Below are positions 17,716-26,852 of a stretch of DNA of 64,000 nucleotides, in pieces (position 1 is the stretch's first letter; every line of letters starts with the position of its first letter). The notes under the pieces were generated by a model, which did no database searches, was not told the origin of the DNA, and saw only the letters and a list, made by a program, of their open reading frames with translations. The DNA comes from Marinoscillum furvescens DSM 4134. GTDB taxonomy: Bacteria > Bacteroidota > Bacteroidia > Cytophagales > Cyclobacteriaceae. The DNA lies in assembly GCF_003386095.1 (NCBI RefSeq), contig NZ_QREG01000003.1, positions 248,001-312,000 of the forward strand, in the 5' to 3' direction. The position numbers and the translations under genes were made by a program.

Positions 17716-19167
17716 ATGCAAAGGAAACTAAATGATGAGTTTATAAGGGAATATAGCGAGGAGTTTTCTGAGAAAATCACATCGAGCTTTTTTGAAAATA
17801 CTGATAAAATCTCCGGCAAAGACATCCTGACAGCAACCCCTTCTAAGCAAGTGAATTTTTTTGTGCTGAAAATTCTCTTCCGTAAATGGCAGGAAGAAAT
17901 GAAACAGCTCGAAAGCCCTTTTTTTAACTACAAGGCTCCGGAAGTAAGGAAAGCTATGGTCCAGTTTATGAACACTCTGTCTCAGCACATAGAAGTGGGG
18001 CCGGACCATTACAAGCTCATGCTGGAAGAAGCCGTAGCCAATAGTCTGCTACTTGCTACCGACCCTGCCAGTTATCTAATGCTGGAGTTTGATGAGCTGG
18101 ACGTGCCGCAAGTAAATGAGAAAATCACCAAACCGATACTCAAATACCTTCGCTTGCACAAAGACACTATTTCGGCCTTTTTTGAGCGAAACAATCGACT
18201 GAATATAGATGACTTCCTGGATGCCATTCCAGAATATTTTGAGGATGTACAGGTACAGGATGCTGTTGATGAAGAGTTGCAGCGGCTGTCTGAAATTGTC
18301 CCTATCAGTGAAGAGGATATTTTTATAACCGAAAACTTCGTAAACCCTTTAGATGAAGATGATGACGAAGAATTCCCGGGATTTGCAGAAGACCTGATAG
18401 AGGAAGAAGAAACTGTGGCGCCCATAGCACCAGAGCCTGAGACAGAAGAACCGGAGGCATTTGAAGACGAAGAGGAAGCTCACGCAGAGCAGCAAGACAC
18501 AGAGGACACCTATGAGGAAGAAAGCTACGAACCTCCTAAGTCTTCGCGAGCCACTAAAGGCCTGGCTATAGCACGTACGGTGGAGCCTGATCCGGAGCCA
18601 GATGAAGAGGCAGCAGAGGCAGCAAACCACGAAGAAGAGGAACTACAGGAACATGAAGAGACGGAATTTCAGCCGACAAGCGAACCTGTAGAAGAAGAAA
18701 TTCCTCAAGAAGAAGATACCTATGAGCAGGAGGAGACGGATGAACCTGAATCGGATGAAGACTCTCAGGAAGAAAACATTCAGGAAGAAGAAACAGTAGC
18801 CCAACAAGAACCTACTTCGGAAGAGGCTGATGACGCCTCAGTCAATGAAAACTACGAAGCACCTCAGGCCACCATCAACGATCGCTTTTCTGAAGAGAAT
18901 AACACCCTGGCTGACAAAATGGAAAAGCGCAAAGTCAACTCCATCATGGAAGCCATTTCTGTCAATCACAGATACATGTTCACCAAAGAATTGTTCGATG
19001 GGGACCGTGATGCCTTTACGAATACAGTAGATGAACTGGAAGCATGCGACAGCTTCGATGATGCTGTAGAAATGCTTGTGCAGAACTATGCCAAGCCCAG
19101 AGACTGGGACATGAACAGTGATGAAGTAAAAGAACTGCTCAAAGTGGTTTTCAGAAAATTTAGATAA
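17716..19167 (+). CDS. unknown acidic protein with Glu-rich linker
   Basis: A 483-residue cytoplasmic protein of three parts. Residues 1-175 are a mostly helical folded domain. Residues about 180-390 are an extremely acidic low-complexity linker, rich in Glu, Asp and Pro. Residues about 395-483 form a conserved-looking domain with ISVNHRYMFTKELFDGD, a segment I recognise from otherwise uncharacterised Bacteroidota proteins. No membrane segment or catalytic motif is evident. Its 3' end lies three bases from the convergent rodA stop. No function is assigned; a scaffold or protein-interaction role would be a guess from the architecture. Confidence 0.7.
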   Translation: MQRKLNDEFIREYSEEFSEKITSSFFENTDKISGKDILTATPSKQVNFFVLKILFRKWQEEMKQLESPFFNYKAPEVRKAMVQFMNTLSQHIEVGPDHYKLMLEEAVANSLLLATDPASYLMLEFDELDVPQVNEKITKPILKYLRLHKDTISAFFERNNRLNIDDFLDAIPEYFEDVQVQDAVDEELQRLSEIVPISEEDIFITENFVNPLDEDDDEEFPGFAEDLIEEEETVAPIAPEPETEEPEAFEDEEEAHAEQQDTEDTYEEESYEPPKSSRATKGLAIARTVEPDPEPDEEAAEAANHEEEELQEHEETEFQPTSEPVEEEIPQEEDTYEQEETDEPESDEDSQEENIQEEETVAQQEPTSEEADDASVNENYEAPQATINDRFSEENNTLADKMEKRKVNSIMEAISVNHRYMFTKELFDGDRDAFTNTVDELEACDSFDDAVEMLVQNYAKPRDWDMNSDEVKELLKVVFRKFR

Positions 19168-19170
19168 TGG

Positions 19171-20439
19171 CTACAGCCGCTGCAGTACTTGCATTCGGTG
19201 AGCGTCTAATTTCAGAAATGAAAACAAAAGAATCGTGAAGCCCCAGAGGGAAGAGCCTCCATAACTAAAGAAAGGCAATGGGATTCCGATCACCGGAAAC
19301 AAACCGATGGTCATGGCGATATTCACCGCAAAGTGAAAGAACAGAATAGAAACTACGCCATAGCCATATATGCGGGCAAAGGATGATTTTTGGCGCTCTG
19401 CCAACTGAACCAGCCGTACAAATAGGGCACAAAACATCACGATCAGTAAAAAGCTACCAATCCATCCCTGCTCCTCACCTATAGTGCAAAAGATAAAGTC
19501 GGTAGTCTGCTCAGGCACAAAATCAAACTTCGTCTGCGTACCTTCCAAATAACCTTTGCCAGTAAGGCCACCAGACCCAATAGCGATCTTGCTTTGGGTC
19601 ACATTCCACCCTACACCCAAAGGATCTGCATTGGGGTTGATCAGGGACATCACTCGTTTTTGCTGGTGAGGCTTTAGTACATCCGTCAGGATAAAATCCA
19701 CACTACGAATAAAGCCAGCAACTAGTACTCCTGACACAAGTACTACGCCTATTTTTACCGGAGATTTAGCCACAAAGCCCAACACCAAAATCGTAATGAC
19801 CACTACACCTATGAGCAGTACCGTCTGGCTTACTAGCAGGGTCAAGAGAAACAAAACCACTACACCAAGCCCAATGATCAAAAACAATGGGTGCAAACCT
19901 TCTCTAAACATCACCAGGGTAAGGCTACCAAAAACCATAGCGGTACCCAGGTCACCCTGAAGGATGATAAGTGCCAGTGGCACAAAAAAGATAAGAAATC
20001 CTGTAGCCTGCGACTTGAGCTCAGAAGACTTACGCGTGCTTTTACTTAGGTATTTGGCAAGCCCCAGTGCTGCTGCAAACTTGGTAAACTCCGAAGGCTG
20101 AAACTTAAAAGCGCCGAGCTGAAACCAGGATTTAGAGCCAGCCACCTCCTGACCAAAGATCAATACCGCAATTAGAAAAAATATCAGCACCCCATAGATG
20201 ATGTACGCAAACGAATCGTAAAACCTAAAGTCGAGGAGCATAATCAGCAGGATGATCACCACGGAGGTGCCAATCCAGATCAGCTGCTTACCCGAGCTCA
20301 TGCTAAAGTTGAGGATGCCATGGCTCTCATCCGGATCAAAGTCTGCAGCATAAATGTTGAGCCAGCCACTAAATACCAGCACCGTATAGAGCAACACCAC
20401 TACCCAATCGATCTTATTTATCAGGCTATCGTTTCTCAT
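19171..20439 (-). CDS. rodA: rod shape-determining SEDS glycosyltransferase RodA
   Basis: A 422-residue SEDS-family peptidoglycan polymerase with about ten membrane segments. Conserved features include GSKSWFQLGAFKFQPSEFTK (about residues 112-131), the IAIGSGGLTGKGYLEGTQTK loop and FVPEQTTDFIF. It polymerises lipid II in complex with PBP2, encoded immediately upstream with a 4-base overlap. Last gene of the mreBCD-mrdA-rodA elongation cluster. Confidence 0.95.
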   Translation of the reverse strand: MRNDSLINKIDWVVVLLYTVLVFSGWLNIYAADFDPDESHGILNFSMSSGKQLIWIGTSVVIILLIMLLDFRFYDSFAYIIYGVLIFFLIAVLIFGQEVAGSKSWFQLGAFKFQPSEFTKFAAALGLAKYLSKSTRKSSELKSQATGFLIFFVPLALIILQGDLGTAMVFGSLTLVMFREGLHPLFLIIGLGVVVLFLLTLLVSQTVLLIGVVVITILVLGFVAKSPVKIGVVLVSGVLVAGFIRSVDFILTDVLKPHQQKRVMSLINPNADPLGVGWNVTQSKIAIGSGGLTGKGYLEGTQTKFDFVPEQTTDFIFCTIGEEQGWIGSFLLIVMFCALFVRLVQLAERQKSSFARIYGYGVVSILFFHFAVNIAMTIGLFPVIGIPLPFFSYGGSSLWGFTILLFSFLKLDAHRMQVLQRL

Positions 20440-22280
20440 AGGCTCTGCTGACGTGCTTTTTTCATTTCTTCCAACTCCTTCTTTTGTCTGGCATCCAGAA
20501 AATCTCCTTTTAAGACAAAATCCTCTACCCAGGGTCTGGTAATCTCGCCCTTCACATATTTCTCTATCACCAGGCTTGCGGTACTACCTGCGGCTCTTCC
20601 TCCCCACCCAGCATTTTCCACATACACGGCAATAGCAATTTTAGGATCTTCCTTTGGTGCAAAACCCATAAAACCGGAGTGGTCCATGCCATGAGGATTT
20701 TGTACCGTACTGGTTTTGCCACAAATGGCAAGGTCTCTGATAAATGCCCGGCGGCCAGACCCTTCTTCGATCACCTTCTGCATGCCATCAATGACCACAT
20801 CAAAATACTCCGGGTCGATATTTAATTCATTCACCGTGTTTTCGAGCGCAGGTTCGCCTGCTACGCTTTTGACTATATGAGGAGTGATGTAGTGTCCTTT
20901 GTTTGCCAATATGGCTCCAAGGTTAGCCATCTGCAGTGGAGTAACCAGCAGCTCTCCCTGCCCAATGCTCAGCGAGTAAATATTACTAAATGCCCAGCGA
21001 TTGGTGCCATATACCCGATCATAAAACTGAATATCCGGTACATATCCAGATTTTTCATTGGGGATGTCTACGCCTAGCCTACGCCCCAGCCCAAACCGAT
21101 CAATATATTCGTTCCATTTTTCCAGCCCTATACGCGAGTCGATGTAGCGACTTTCATGCGCTCCCTGCTCGATCACTCGTTTAAAAACCTTGTAGAAATA
21201 ATTGTTTGATGAATAAGTAATAGCCTTGATCACATCATAGCTGCCCACCGGCGCCAGATCACCGATCAGATCACCCTCACAGTAGATGCGCTCTTTAGGG
21301 TATACTGCCTGCTCCTGCATGGCTATAAGCGACTGCACGGTTTTAAACATCGAACCAGGAGGATACATGGCTTGAAGAGGGCGGTTAAACAAAGGTTTTA
21401 GCGAATCCTGATAGATTTCCGTAAAATTTTTACCGGCATCTCTACCTCTCAGCAAATGCGGATCGTAAGTTGGTGCCGATACAATAGCCAATATCTCTCC
21501 CGTACTTGGCTCTATGGCTACCAGACTTCCTACTTTGCCTTCCATAAGTTTCTCGGCATAGCGCTGAAGTTCAGTATCTATGGTGAGCTGAATGTTTTGA
21601 CCCGGCACGGAGGCAGTGTCATATTCCCCATCGTGAAACTTACCTTTCACCACTCCCTGTACATTCACTATCTCGAAGCGCATTCCACGCTTACCACGTA
21701 GTTTTTCTTCATACTCTTTTTCTACACCCGTAATACCTATGTAGTCACCGGAGCGGTAATAACCTGAAGTGTCTCTATTGAGCTGCCTGCGATTGATCTC
21801 CCCGACATATCCCATGGTGTTGGCCAGTATGTTGTGCGTGTACCCGCGAACTGTTCGGGGCAGCACGTAGAAACCTTCGAAAGAAATGAGTTTGTCCTGG
21901 ATGCGAGCAAACATATCGTTGGGGATTTGCTCCATAAACTTGGATGCCAGGATACCTGAGTACCTGCGCGCTTTGTTGTACCTGGCCTCAAACTCTGCGT
22001 GTTCTATTTCCAGTAGTTGAATGAGTTCGCTGGAGTCGGCAAGGTCTGCCTCCTTGGGTACGATCATCAGGTCGTACACGGGCGTATTGTAAACCAGCAG
22101 TTCACCATCACGGTCGTATACCAGCCCCCGGTATGGGTAATCGACAATCTTTTGAACGATGTTGTTTTCTGCGGCAAGCTTGTATTCATCATTCACCACC
22201 TGAATGGAAAATAGTCTGATCGAAAAGATCAGCCCCACCAAAACGATGACAATCTGAATGATAAAGCTTCTGTTGATCAT
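20436..22280 (-). CDS. mrdA: penicillin-binding protein 2 (transpeptidase)
   Basis: A 614-residue class B PBP of the elongasome: one N-terminal membrane anchor (residues 7-25), pedestal domain about 45-215, and transpeptidase about 240-580. Motif one is PPGSMFK with nucleophile Ser310 and Lys313, motif two is YSSNNYF near 357-360. Motif three reads KTST (522-525) instead of the usual KTGT, a Gly-to-Ser change read directly from the AGT codon at 20709-20711. It overlaps rodA and mreD by four bases each, which fits tight co-expression. Confidence 0.95.
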   Translation of the reverse strand: MINRSFIIQIVIVLVGLIFSIRLFSIQVVNDEYKLAAENNIVQKIVDYPYRGLVYDRDGELLVYNTPVYDLMIVPKEADLADSSELIQLLEIEHAEFEARYNKARRYSGILASKFMEQIPNDMFARIQDKLISFEGFYVLPRTVRGYTHNILANTMGYVGEINRRQLNRDTSGYYRSGDYIGITGVEKEYEEKLRGKRGMRFEIVNVQGVVKGKFHDGEYDTASVPGQNIQLTIDTELQRYAEKLMEGKVGSLVAIEPSTGEILAIVSAPTYDPHLLRGRDAGKNFTEIYQDSLKPLFNRPLQAMYPPGSMFKTVQSLIAMQEQAVYPKERIYCEGDLIGDLAPVGSYDVIKAITYSSNNYFYKVFKRVIEQGAHESRYIDSRIGLEKWNEYIDRFGLGRRLGVDIPNEKSGYVPDIQFYDRVYGTNRWAFSNIYSLSIGQGELLVTPLQMANLGAILANKGHYITPHIVKSVAGEPALENTVNELNIDPEYFDVVIDGMQKVIEEGSGRRAFIRDLAICGKTSTVQNPHGMDHSGFMGFAPKEDPKIAIAVYVENAGWGGRAAGSTASLVIEKYVKGEITRPWVEDFVLKGDFLDARQKKELEEMKKARQQSL

Positions 22281-22792
22281 ATTCTGCGAACTTTTGGAGC
22301 CATGAGAAAGCTAAGCCCAAATACGATGGTAAAACTGTACAACGCACTGTAGCTTATTTTAGCCAACAAAAATCCGAACGAATTAAATCCACCGTTTTCT
22401 ACTGTGAAAATGATGAAATGATGCACAAAAATAAGTGGCAACAAGTACTTCACTGAGCCCCAAACACCCAGCTCATTCCAGTCCAGGTAAACGTCATCAT
22501 CCGAGGAGCCTACAGTAAGTCCAAACCAGCTGTCTTTGGCAAATGCCACCAAAATACTGGCGGATGCATGCATGCCTGGGGTGTTAGAAAAAACATCCAC
22601 TATAAGTCCACCAGCAAAAGCGATGAGCATGGCCAGGCTGCGGTTGAGGCCATACGGCAAAAACAATACAAAGCCGATGTAAAAAAAGCCGAAAGCTACG
22701 TCAAACAGGATCAGTTTGTACAAAAAAGGTATCTGTAGCAATAGAAATATCACCAAATGAAGCGCTTGCTGTACGTAGTTGATTCTTACCAT
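22277..22792 (-). CDS. mreD: rod shape-determining protein MreD
   Basis: A 171-residue inner-membrane protein with about five to six membrane segments, in the standard position between mreC and mrdA. Sequence features such as LPYGLNRSLAMLIAFAGGLIVDVF (a GLxxDxF-type helix) fit Bacteroidota MreD. MreD links MreC and the cytoskeleton in rod growth. It overlaps mrdA by four bases and lies one base after mreC. Confidence 0.85.
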   Translation of the reverse strand: MVRINYVQQALHLVIFLLLQIPFLYKLILFDVAFGFFYIGFVLFLPYGLNRSLAMLIAFAGGLIVDVFSNTPGMHASASILVAFAKDSWFGLTVGSSDDDVYLDWNELGVWGSVKYLLPLIFVHHFIIFTVENGGFNSFGFLLAKISYSALYSFTIVFGLSFLMAPKVRRI

Positions 22793-22793
22793 C

Positions 22794-23609
22794 TTACTGT
22801 TCCATTACTTCAGCTTCCAGGCTGTCTTGCTCTACGATCATTTTGTTTTTGATCAGGTACACATAGTCCATAGAGCTAAAATCTACCGCCAATTTGATTT
22901 TTGCCTGATAGAACACATCATTGTCTTCCAACTCAAATGAACTGATGGTGCCTACCATCACTCCTTCCGGAAAAATAGCATTGTACCCTGACGTTACTAC
23001 TGTATCTCCTTGCTGTATCTGAATATGGCGCGGCACGTATTTCAGCTCGGCTTCCAGCGGGGAGTCTCCATCCCACTGTACTGTGCACAGCGTACGTGTG
23101 CGGCTGATACTGCTGCTCACCAGCAGTTTCCTATGGAGCAGTGAGGTGACCGTAGCGTAATTTGCAGAAACTGACTTCACCTGCCCCACCAGGCCATCAC
23201 CGGCGATCACGCCCATCTCAGGGCGTACGCCATCATTTAGTCCCGCATCCAGGGTCATGTAGTTCATAGACCTTCTGAAGGAGTTGTTGATCACCTTGGC
23301 TTTGATGAGGTCATATCGATCAGAACTGGTAGTGTCCAGCACCACTTGGCCCATAGTGGCATTGGCCAGCTCTTTGCGCAGTAGTAGGTTTTCAGCTACC
23401 AGCCGTTCGTTAATTTTTCGGAGCTGAAAATAGTCTGTTGTATTGTTGGTGAACGAATTGATGCTTGCCACCAGGCTGTTAGACGAGTTGAGAAAAGCCG
23501 CGTTTTGCTTATTGTTATAGGATATTATGAGCCAGGCACAAACTCCCTCTAAAAACAGAAACAACCCGAAGGTTCTGAACCGATAAAGGAAGTTAAGTAA
23601 GTTCTGCAT
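22794..23609 (-). CDS. mreC: rod shape-determining protein MreC
   Basis: A 271-residue bitopic protein: an N-terminal membrane helix (about residues 10-30), a coiled coil (about 55-85), and two beta-barrel lobes with GVIAGDGLVGQVKSVSANYA and GDTVVTSGYNAIFPEGVMVG, which are the MreC signature segments. It scaffolds and activates PBP2-RodA. It is seven bases downstream of mreB. Confidence 0.93.
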   Translation of the reverse strand: MQNLLNFLYRFRTFGLFLFLEGVCAWLIISYNNKQNAAFLNSSNSLVASINSFTNNTTDYFQLRKINERLVAENLLLRKELANATMGQVVLDTTSSDRYDLIKAKVINNSFRRSMNYMTLDAGLNDGVRPEMGVIAGDGLVGQVKSVSANYATVTSLLHRKLLVSSSISRTRTLCTVQWDGDSPLEAELKYVPRHIQIQQGDTVVTSGYNAIFPEGVMVGTISSFELEDNDVFYQAKIKLAVDFSSMDYVYLIKNKMIVEQDSLEAEVMEQ

Positions 23610-23616
23610 TCAGCAA

Positions 23617-24645
23617 TTACGTCATTAGTACGGGCTTAAACTGATTGAGGTTTTTCAGTGCCAAGCCGGTACCGCGCACTACTGCTCTCAATGGATCTTC
23701 AGCGATGTGGATCGGTAGCTTGGTCTTCATAGACAGTCTTTTGTCTAATCCGCGCAGCAAGGCACCACCACCAGTCAGGTAGATACCATTGTCATAAATA
23801 TCTGCCGAAAGTTCCGGTGGAGAAATCTCCAGGGCTTTCAGTACAGCTTCTTCTATTTTAGATACCGATTTATCTATCGCAAATGCTATTTCCGAATAGG
23901 AGATTTTGATCACCTTAGGGATACCCGTCATCAGGTCTCGTCCACGGATTTCATAATCCTCCGGACCATCGTCCAACTCGGTGAGGGCCGAGCCTACTTC
24001 TATTTTTACGCGCTCAGCGGTACGCTCACCAATGAGCAAGTTGTGCTGCCGACGCATGTAGTCCAGTATGTCTTTGTTAAACGAATCCCCTGCCACGCGG
24101 ATAGACTGGTCGCAGACAATACCACTCAGCGCTATCACAGCGATCTCCGTAGTACCGCCTCCTATATCCACGATCATGGAGCCTACAGGCTGCTCTATAT
24201 TGATACCAATACCTATGGCCGCTGCTATAGGCTCGTGGATCATGTATACTTCCTTGGCTCCAGCGTGTTCTGCCGAGTCACGTACAGCACGTTTTTCCAC
24301 CTCAGTAATGCCCGACGGAATACAGATCACCATGCGATGCGAAGATGGCATCCATTTCTTGTTGCCATTGTCGATCATCTTGATCATGCCACGGATCATA
24401 TGCTCTGCGGCATGGAAGTCGGCGATCACACCATCCTTTAGCGGACGAATGGTTTTGATGTTTTCGTGGGTTTTTTCATGCATTTGCATGGCCTCACGTC
24501 CTATCGCCAGTACCTTGTTATTATTCTTATCGATGGCAATGATCGAAGGCTCATCTACCACGATCTTGTCCTTGCTGATGATCAGCGTGTTGGCCGTACC
24601 AAGGTCGATGGCTATATCACTATTGAAGAAATCAAAAAAACCCAT
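23617..24645 (-). CDS. mreB: actin-like rod shape-determining protein MreB
   Basis: A 342-residue bacterial actin that directs lateral cell-wall synthesis. The phosphate-1 motif IDLGTANTLI (residues 13-22), the phosphate-2 motif DIGGGTTEIAV near 165, and YLTGGGALLRGLD near 293 for the adenosine site are all intact. Length and motifs are normal. First gene of the rod cluster, 60 bases downstream of purH. Confidence 0.97.
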   Translation of the reverse strand: MGFFDFFNSDIAIDLGTANTLIISKDKIVVDEPSIIAIDKNNNKVLAIGREAMQMHEKTHENIKTIRPLKDGVIADFHAAEHMIRGMIKMIDNGNKKWMPSSHRMVICIPSGITEVEKRAVRDSAEHAGAKEVYMIHEPIAAAIGIGINIEQPVGSMIVDIGGGTTEIAVIALSGIVCDQSIRVAGDSFNKDILDYMRRQHNLLIGERTAERVKIEVGSALTELDDGPEDYEIRGRDLMTGIPKVIKISYSEIAFAIDKSVSKIEEAVLKALEISPPELSADIYDNGIYLTGGGALLRGLDKRLSMKTKLPIHIAEDPLRAVVRGTGLALKNLNQFKPVLMT

Positions 24646-24705
24646 GTTCTACTCGCTGTATTTTCGTCGGAAAGCTACGAATTTAATACGTATAATACTG
24701 TTTTA

Positions 24706-26232
24706 CTAATGTTTAAAATGGCGGGTGCCTGTGAAGACCATTGCCAGCCCGTTTTCATCACAGTAGTCGATGGACAATTGGTCCTTTACAGAGCCTCCCG
24801 GTTGGATCACTGCAGTGATCCCCGCCTTGTGCGCAATCTCTACACAATCTGGAAATGGGAAGAACGCATCTGAAGCCATTACCGTTCCGTTGAGATCAAA
24901 ACCAAACTTTTTAGCCTTCTCAATGGCCTGCTCCAACGCATCCACACGAGAAGTCTGCCCTACTCCACTGGCAAACAGCTGACCATCTTTGGCCAATACG
25001 ATGGTATTGGACTTGGAGTGTTTACACACCTTGGATGCAAAGATCAAGTTATCAATATCCTCCTGGGTAGGGGCCTTTTTGGTAACTACTTTCAGATCAT
25101 CAGCGCTATCGGTCACACCATCAAAGTCTTGCACGAGCGTGCCATTTAGCATGCTCTTGTGCACGGTCTTTCGATCCCATGTTTTCTTTTGCACCAGCAA
25201 AATTCGGTTTTTCTTTTGTTTGAGTACTTCCAACGCCTCTTCGGTAAAAGATGGCGCCACGAGTATTTCAAAAAACAGGCTATGCATTTCGTCTGCAGCC
25301 GCTTTGTCTACTTCTTTGTTGGTAATAAGCACTCCACCAAAGGCAGATGTGGTATCTGCCGCGAATGCTCGCTGATAGGCTGTTTTTACGTCAGAAGCTG
25401 TGGCTACACCGCAGGCATTGTTGTGCTTGAGGATAGCAAAGGCCGTTTCTTCTTTGAATTCACCAATGAGCTGAATAGCCGCTTCAATGTCTACCAGATT
25501 GTTATAAGAAATCTCTTTACCGTGAATCTGCTCAAAGTAAGGCTTGGTCTCCTGATAAAAAACGCCTTTTTGGTGTGGGTTTTCGCCATAGCGAAGTACC
25601 CGACCTTTGCCTGCGCTTACTTTGTATGAAGGTACGTCACCTCCACCATTCATATAATTAAAAATAGCCGAGTCGTAGTGCGACGAAGTATCAAAAGCAC
25701 GTGTAGCAAAAAGCTTACGGTCTTCCAGGTCGGTAGCGCCTTCTTTTTCATTGAGCAGATCCAGCAGGTCTGCGTAGTAATCTCTGGAGCTTACGATCAC
25801 GACATCTTTGAAATTTTTGGCCGCACCACGAATTAGCGCAATGCCCCCAATATCTATTTTTTCGATGATGTCTGCCTCACTAGCACCACTGGCTACGGTT
25901 TCCTCAAACGGGTATAAGTCTACGATCACCAGGTCTATCGGAGGAATTTCATATTGCTCCTTTTCCTTTTGGTCTCCTTCATGATCTCTGCGGTGCAGGA
26001 TGCCTCCAAAGACTTTTGGGTGAAGCGTCTTCACACGCCCACCAAAGATGGAAGGATACTGGGTCACATCTTCCACCGGAGTAACCGGTACATTCATCTC
26101 TTCGATAAATTTTTGTGTACCGCCAGTAGAGTAGATTTTCACCCCCAGTTCGTTGAGTTTGCTGACAATCGGATCGAGTCCGTCCTTATAGAATACTGAA
26201 ATTAGTGCTGATTGGATCTTTACTTTGCTCAT
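24706..26232 (-). CDS. purH: bifunctional AICAR transformylase / IMP cyclohydrolase
   Basis: Catalyses the last two steps of de novo IMP synthesis. The 508 residues comprise an N-terminal MGS-like IMP cyclohydrolase domain (about 1-140, with YSTGGTQKFIEE and HPKVFGGIL) and an AICAR transformylase domain (about 145-508, with ILKHNNACGVA and VMASDAFFPFPD, IQPGGSVKD). A good Bacteroidota promoter is visible directly upstream, so it may begin its own transcript although the block is colinear with purN. Confidence 0.96.
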   Translation of the reverse strand: MSKVKIQSALISVFYKDGLDPIVSKLNELGVKIYSTGGTQKFIEEMNVPVTPVEDVTQYPSIFGGRVKTLHPKVFGGILHRRDHEGDQKEKEQYEIPPIDLVIVDLYPFEETVASGASEADIIEKIDIGGIALIRGAAKNFKDVVIVSSRDYYADLLDLLNEKEGATDLEDRKLFATRAFDTSSHYDSAIFNYMNGGGDVPSYKVSAGKGRVLRYGENPHQKGVFYQETKPYFEQIHGKEISYNNLVDIEAAIQLIGEFKEETAFAILKHNNACGVATASDVKTAYQRAFAADTTSAFGGVLITNKEVDKAAADEMHSLFFEILVAPSFTEEALEVLKQKKNRILLVQKKTWDRKTVHKSMLNGTLVQDFDGVTDSADDLKVVTKKAPTQEDIDNLIFASKVCKHSKSNTIVLAKDGQLFASGVGQTSRVDALEQAIEKAKKFGFDLNGTVMASDAFFPFPDCVEIAHKAGITAVIQPGGSVKDQLSIDYCDENGLAMVFTGTRHFKH

Positions 26233-26251
26233 GTGCCTGAAAAATAAGCTG

Positions 26252-26285
26252 CAAAGCTAAAGATTAATCCTTTTTTCTAACGCAA
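26252..26285 (-). promoter_or_regulatory. candidate Bacteroidota promoter for purH
   Basis: On the minus strand the -7 box TAGCTTTG (26252-26259) matches TAnnTTTG exactly, and a TTG at 26283-26285 lies 23 bases upstream, at the long end of the reported -33/-7 spacing. The predicted start would give a leader of about 13 bases before ATG 26232. Confidence 0.45.
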
Positions 26286-26852
26286 TCCACGAATGTAATC
26301 CTCCACCACTACAGGAAAATGTTGGTGTTCCAGCTGGTGAATCTTTTGAGCCAACGAATCTGGCGTATCCTCTGCCCCCACAGCCACTTTGGCCTGAAAC
26401 AAGGTACGACCTTCGTCATAGTTTTCATTTACCAGGTGGATCGTGATTCCGCTAAAGGGTTCTTTATTAGCAATTACGGCTTCATGCACGTGCTGTCCAT
26501 ACATTCCTTTGCCTCCGTAGCTGGGCAGTAGCGCCGGGTGGATGTTGATGATTTTGTCCGGAAAAGCCCCAATCAAATATTCTGGCACCTTCCATAAAAA
26601 GCCCGCAAGCACGATAAAATCTGCTTCAAATTTTTGTAGTCGATTCAAGAATTGCTCGTCGTGAAACGAGCTACGGTCAAACACTTCTGAAGGTACGCCC
26701 AGTTTTTTGGCTCGTTCCAGCACATACGCGTTGGGCTTATTGCAAAACACTGCACTTACGCTTATATCTTCCACAGCCTCAAAATGCTTGATTAATTGCT
26801 CTGCATTAGAGCCGCTACCAGAAGCAAAAACAACAATATTTCTATCACTCAT
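26277..26852 (-). CDS. purN: phosphoribosylglycinamide formyltransferase
   Basis: Transfers formyl from 10-formyltetrahydrofolate to GAR in purine synthesis. The 191 residues carry FASGSGSNAEQLI (residues 9-21, phosphate binding), the catalytic NIHPALLPSY with Asn and His, and the HLVNENYDEG segment with catalytic Asp. It overlaps the UbiA-type gene by four bases and precedes purH by 44 bases. Confidence 0.95.
   Translation of the reverse strand: MSDRNIVVFASGSGSNAEQLIKHFEAVEDISVSAVFCNKPNAYVLERAKKLGVPSEVFDRSSFHDEQFLNRLQKFEADFIVLAGFLWKVPEYLIGAFPDKIINIHPALLPSYGGKGMYGQHVHEAVIANKEPFSGITIHLVNENYDEGRTLFQAKVAVGAEDTPDSLAQKIHQLEHQHFPVVVEDYIRGLR

Noticed and set aside
24043-24873. Several overlapping plus-strand open frames antisense to mreB and the purH 3' end
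   Set aside because: They lie opposite strongly conserved genes, have no family features and are explained by codon bias of the minus-strand genes.
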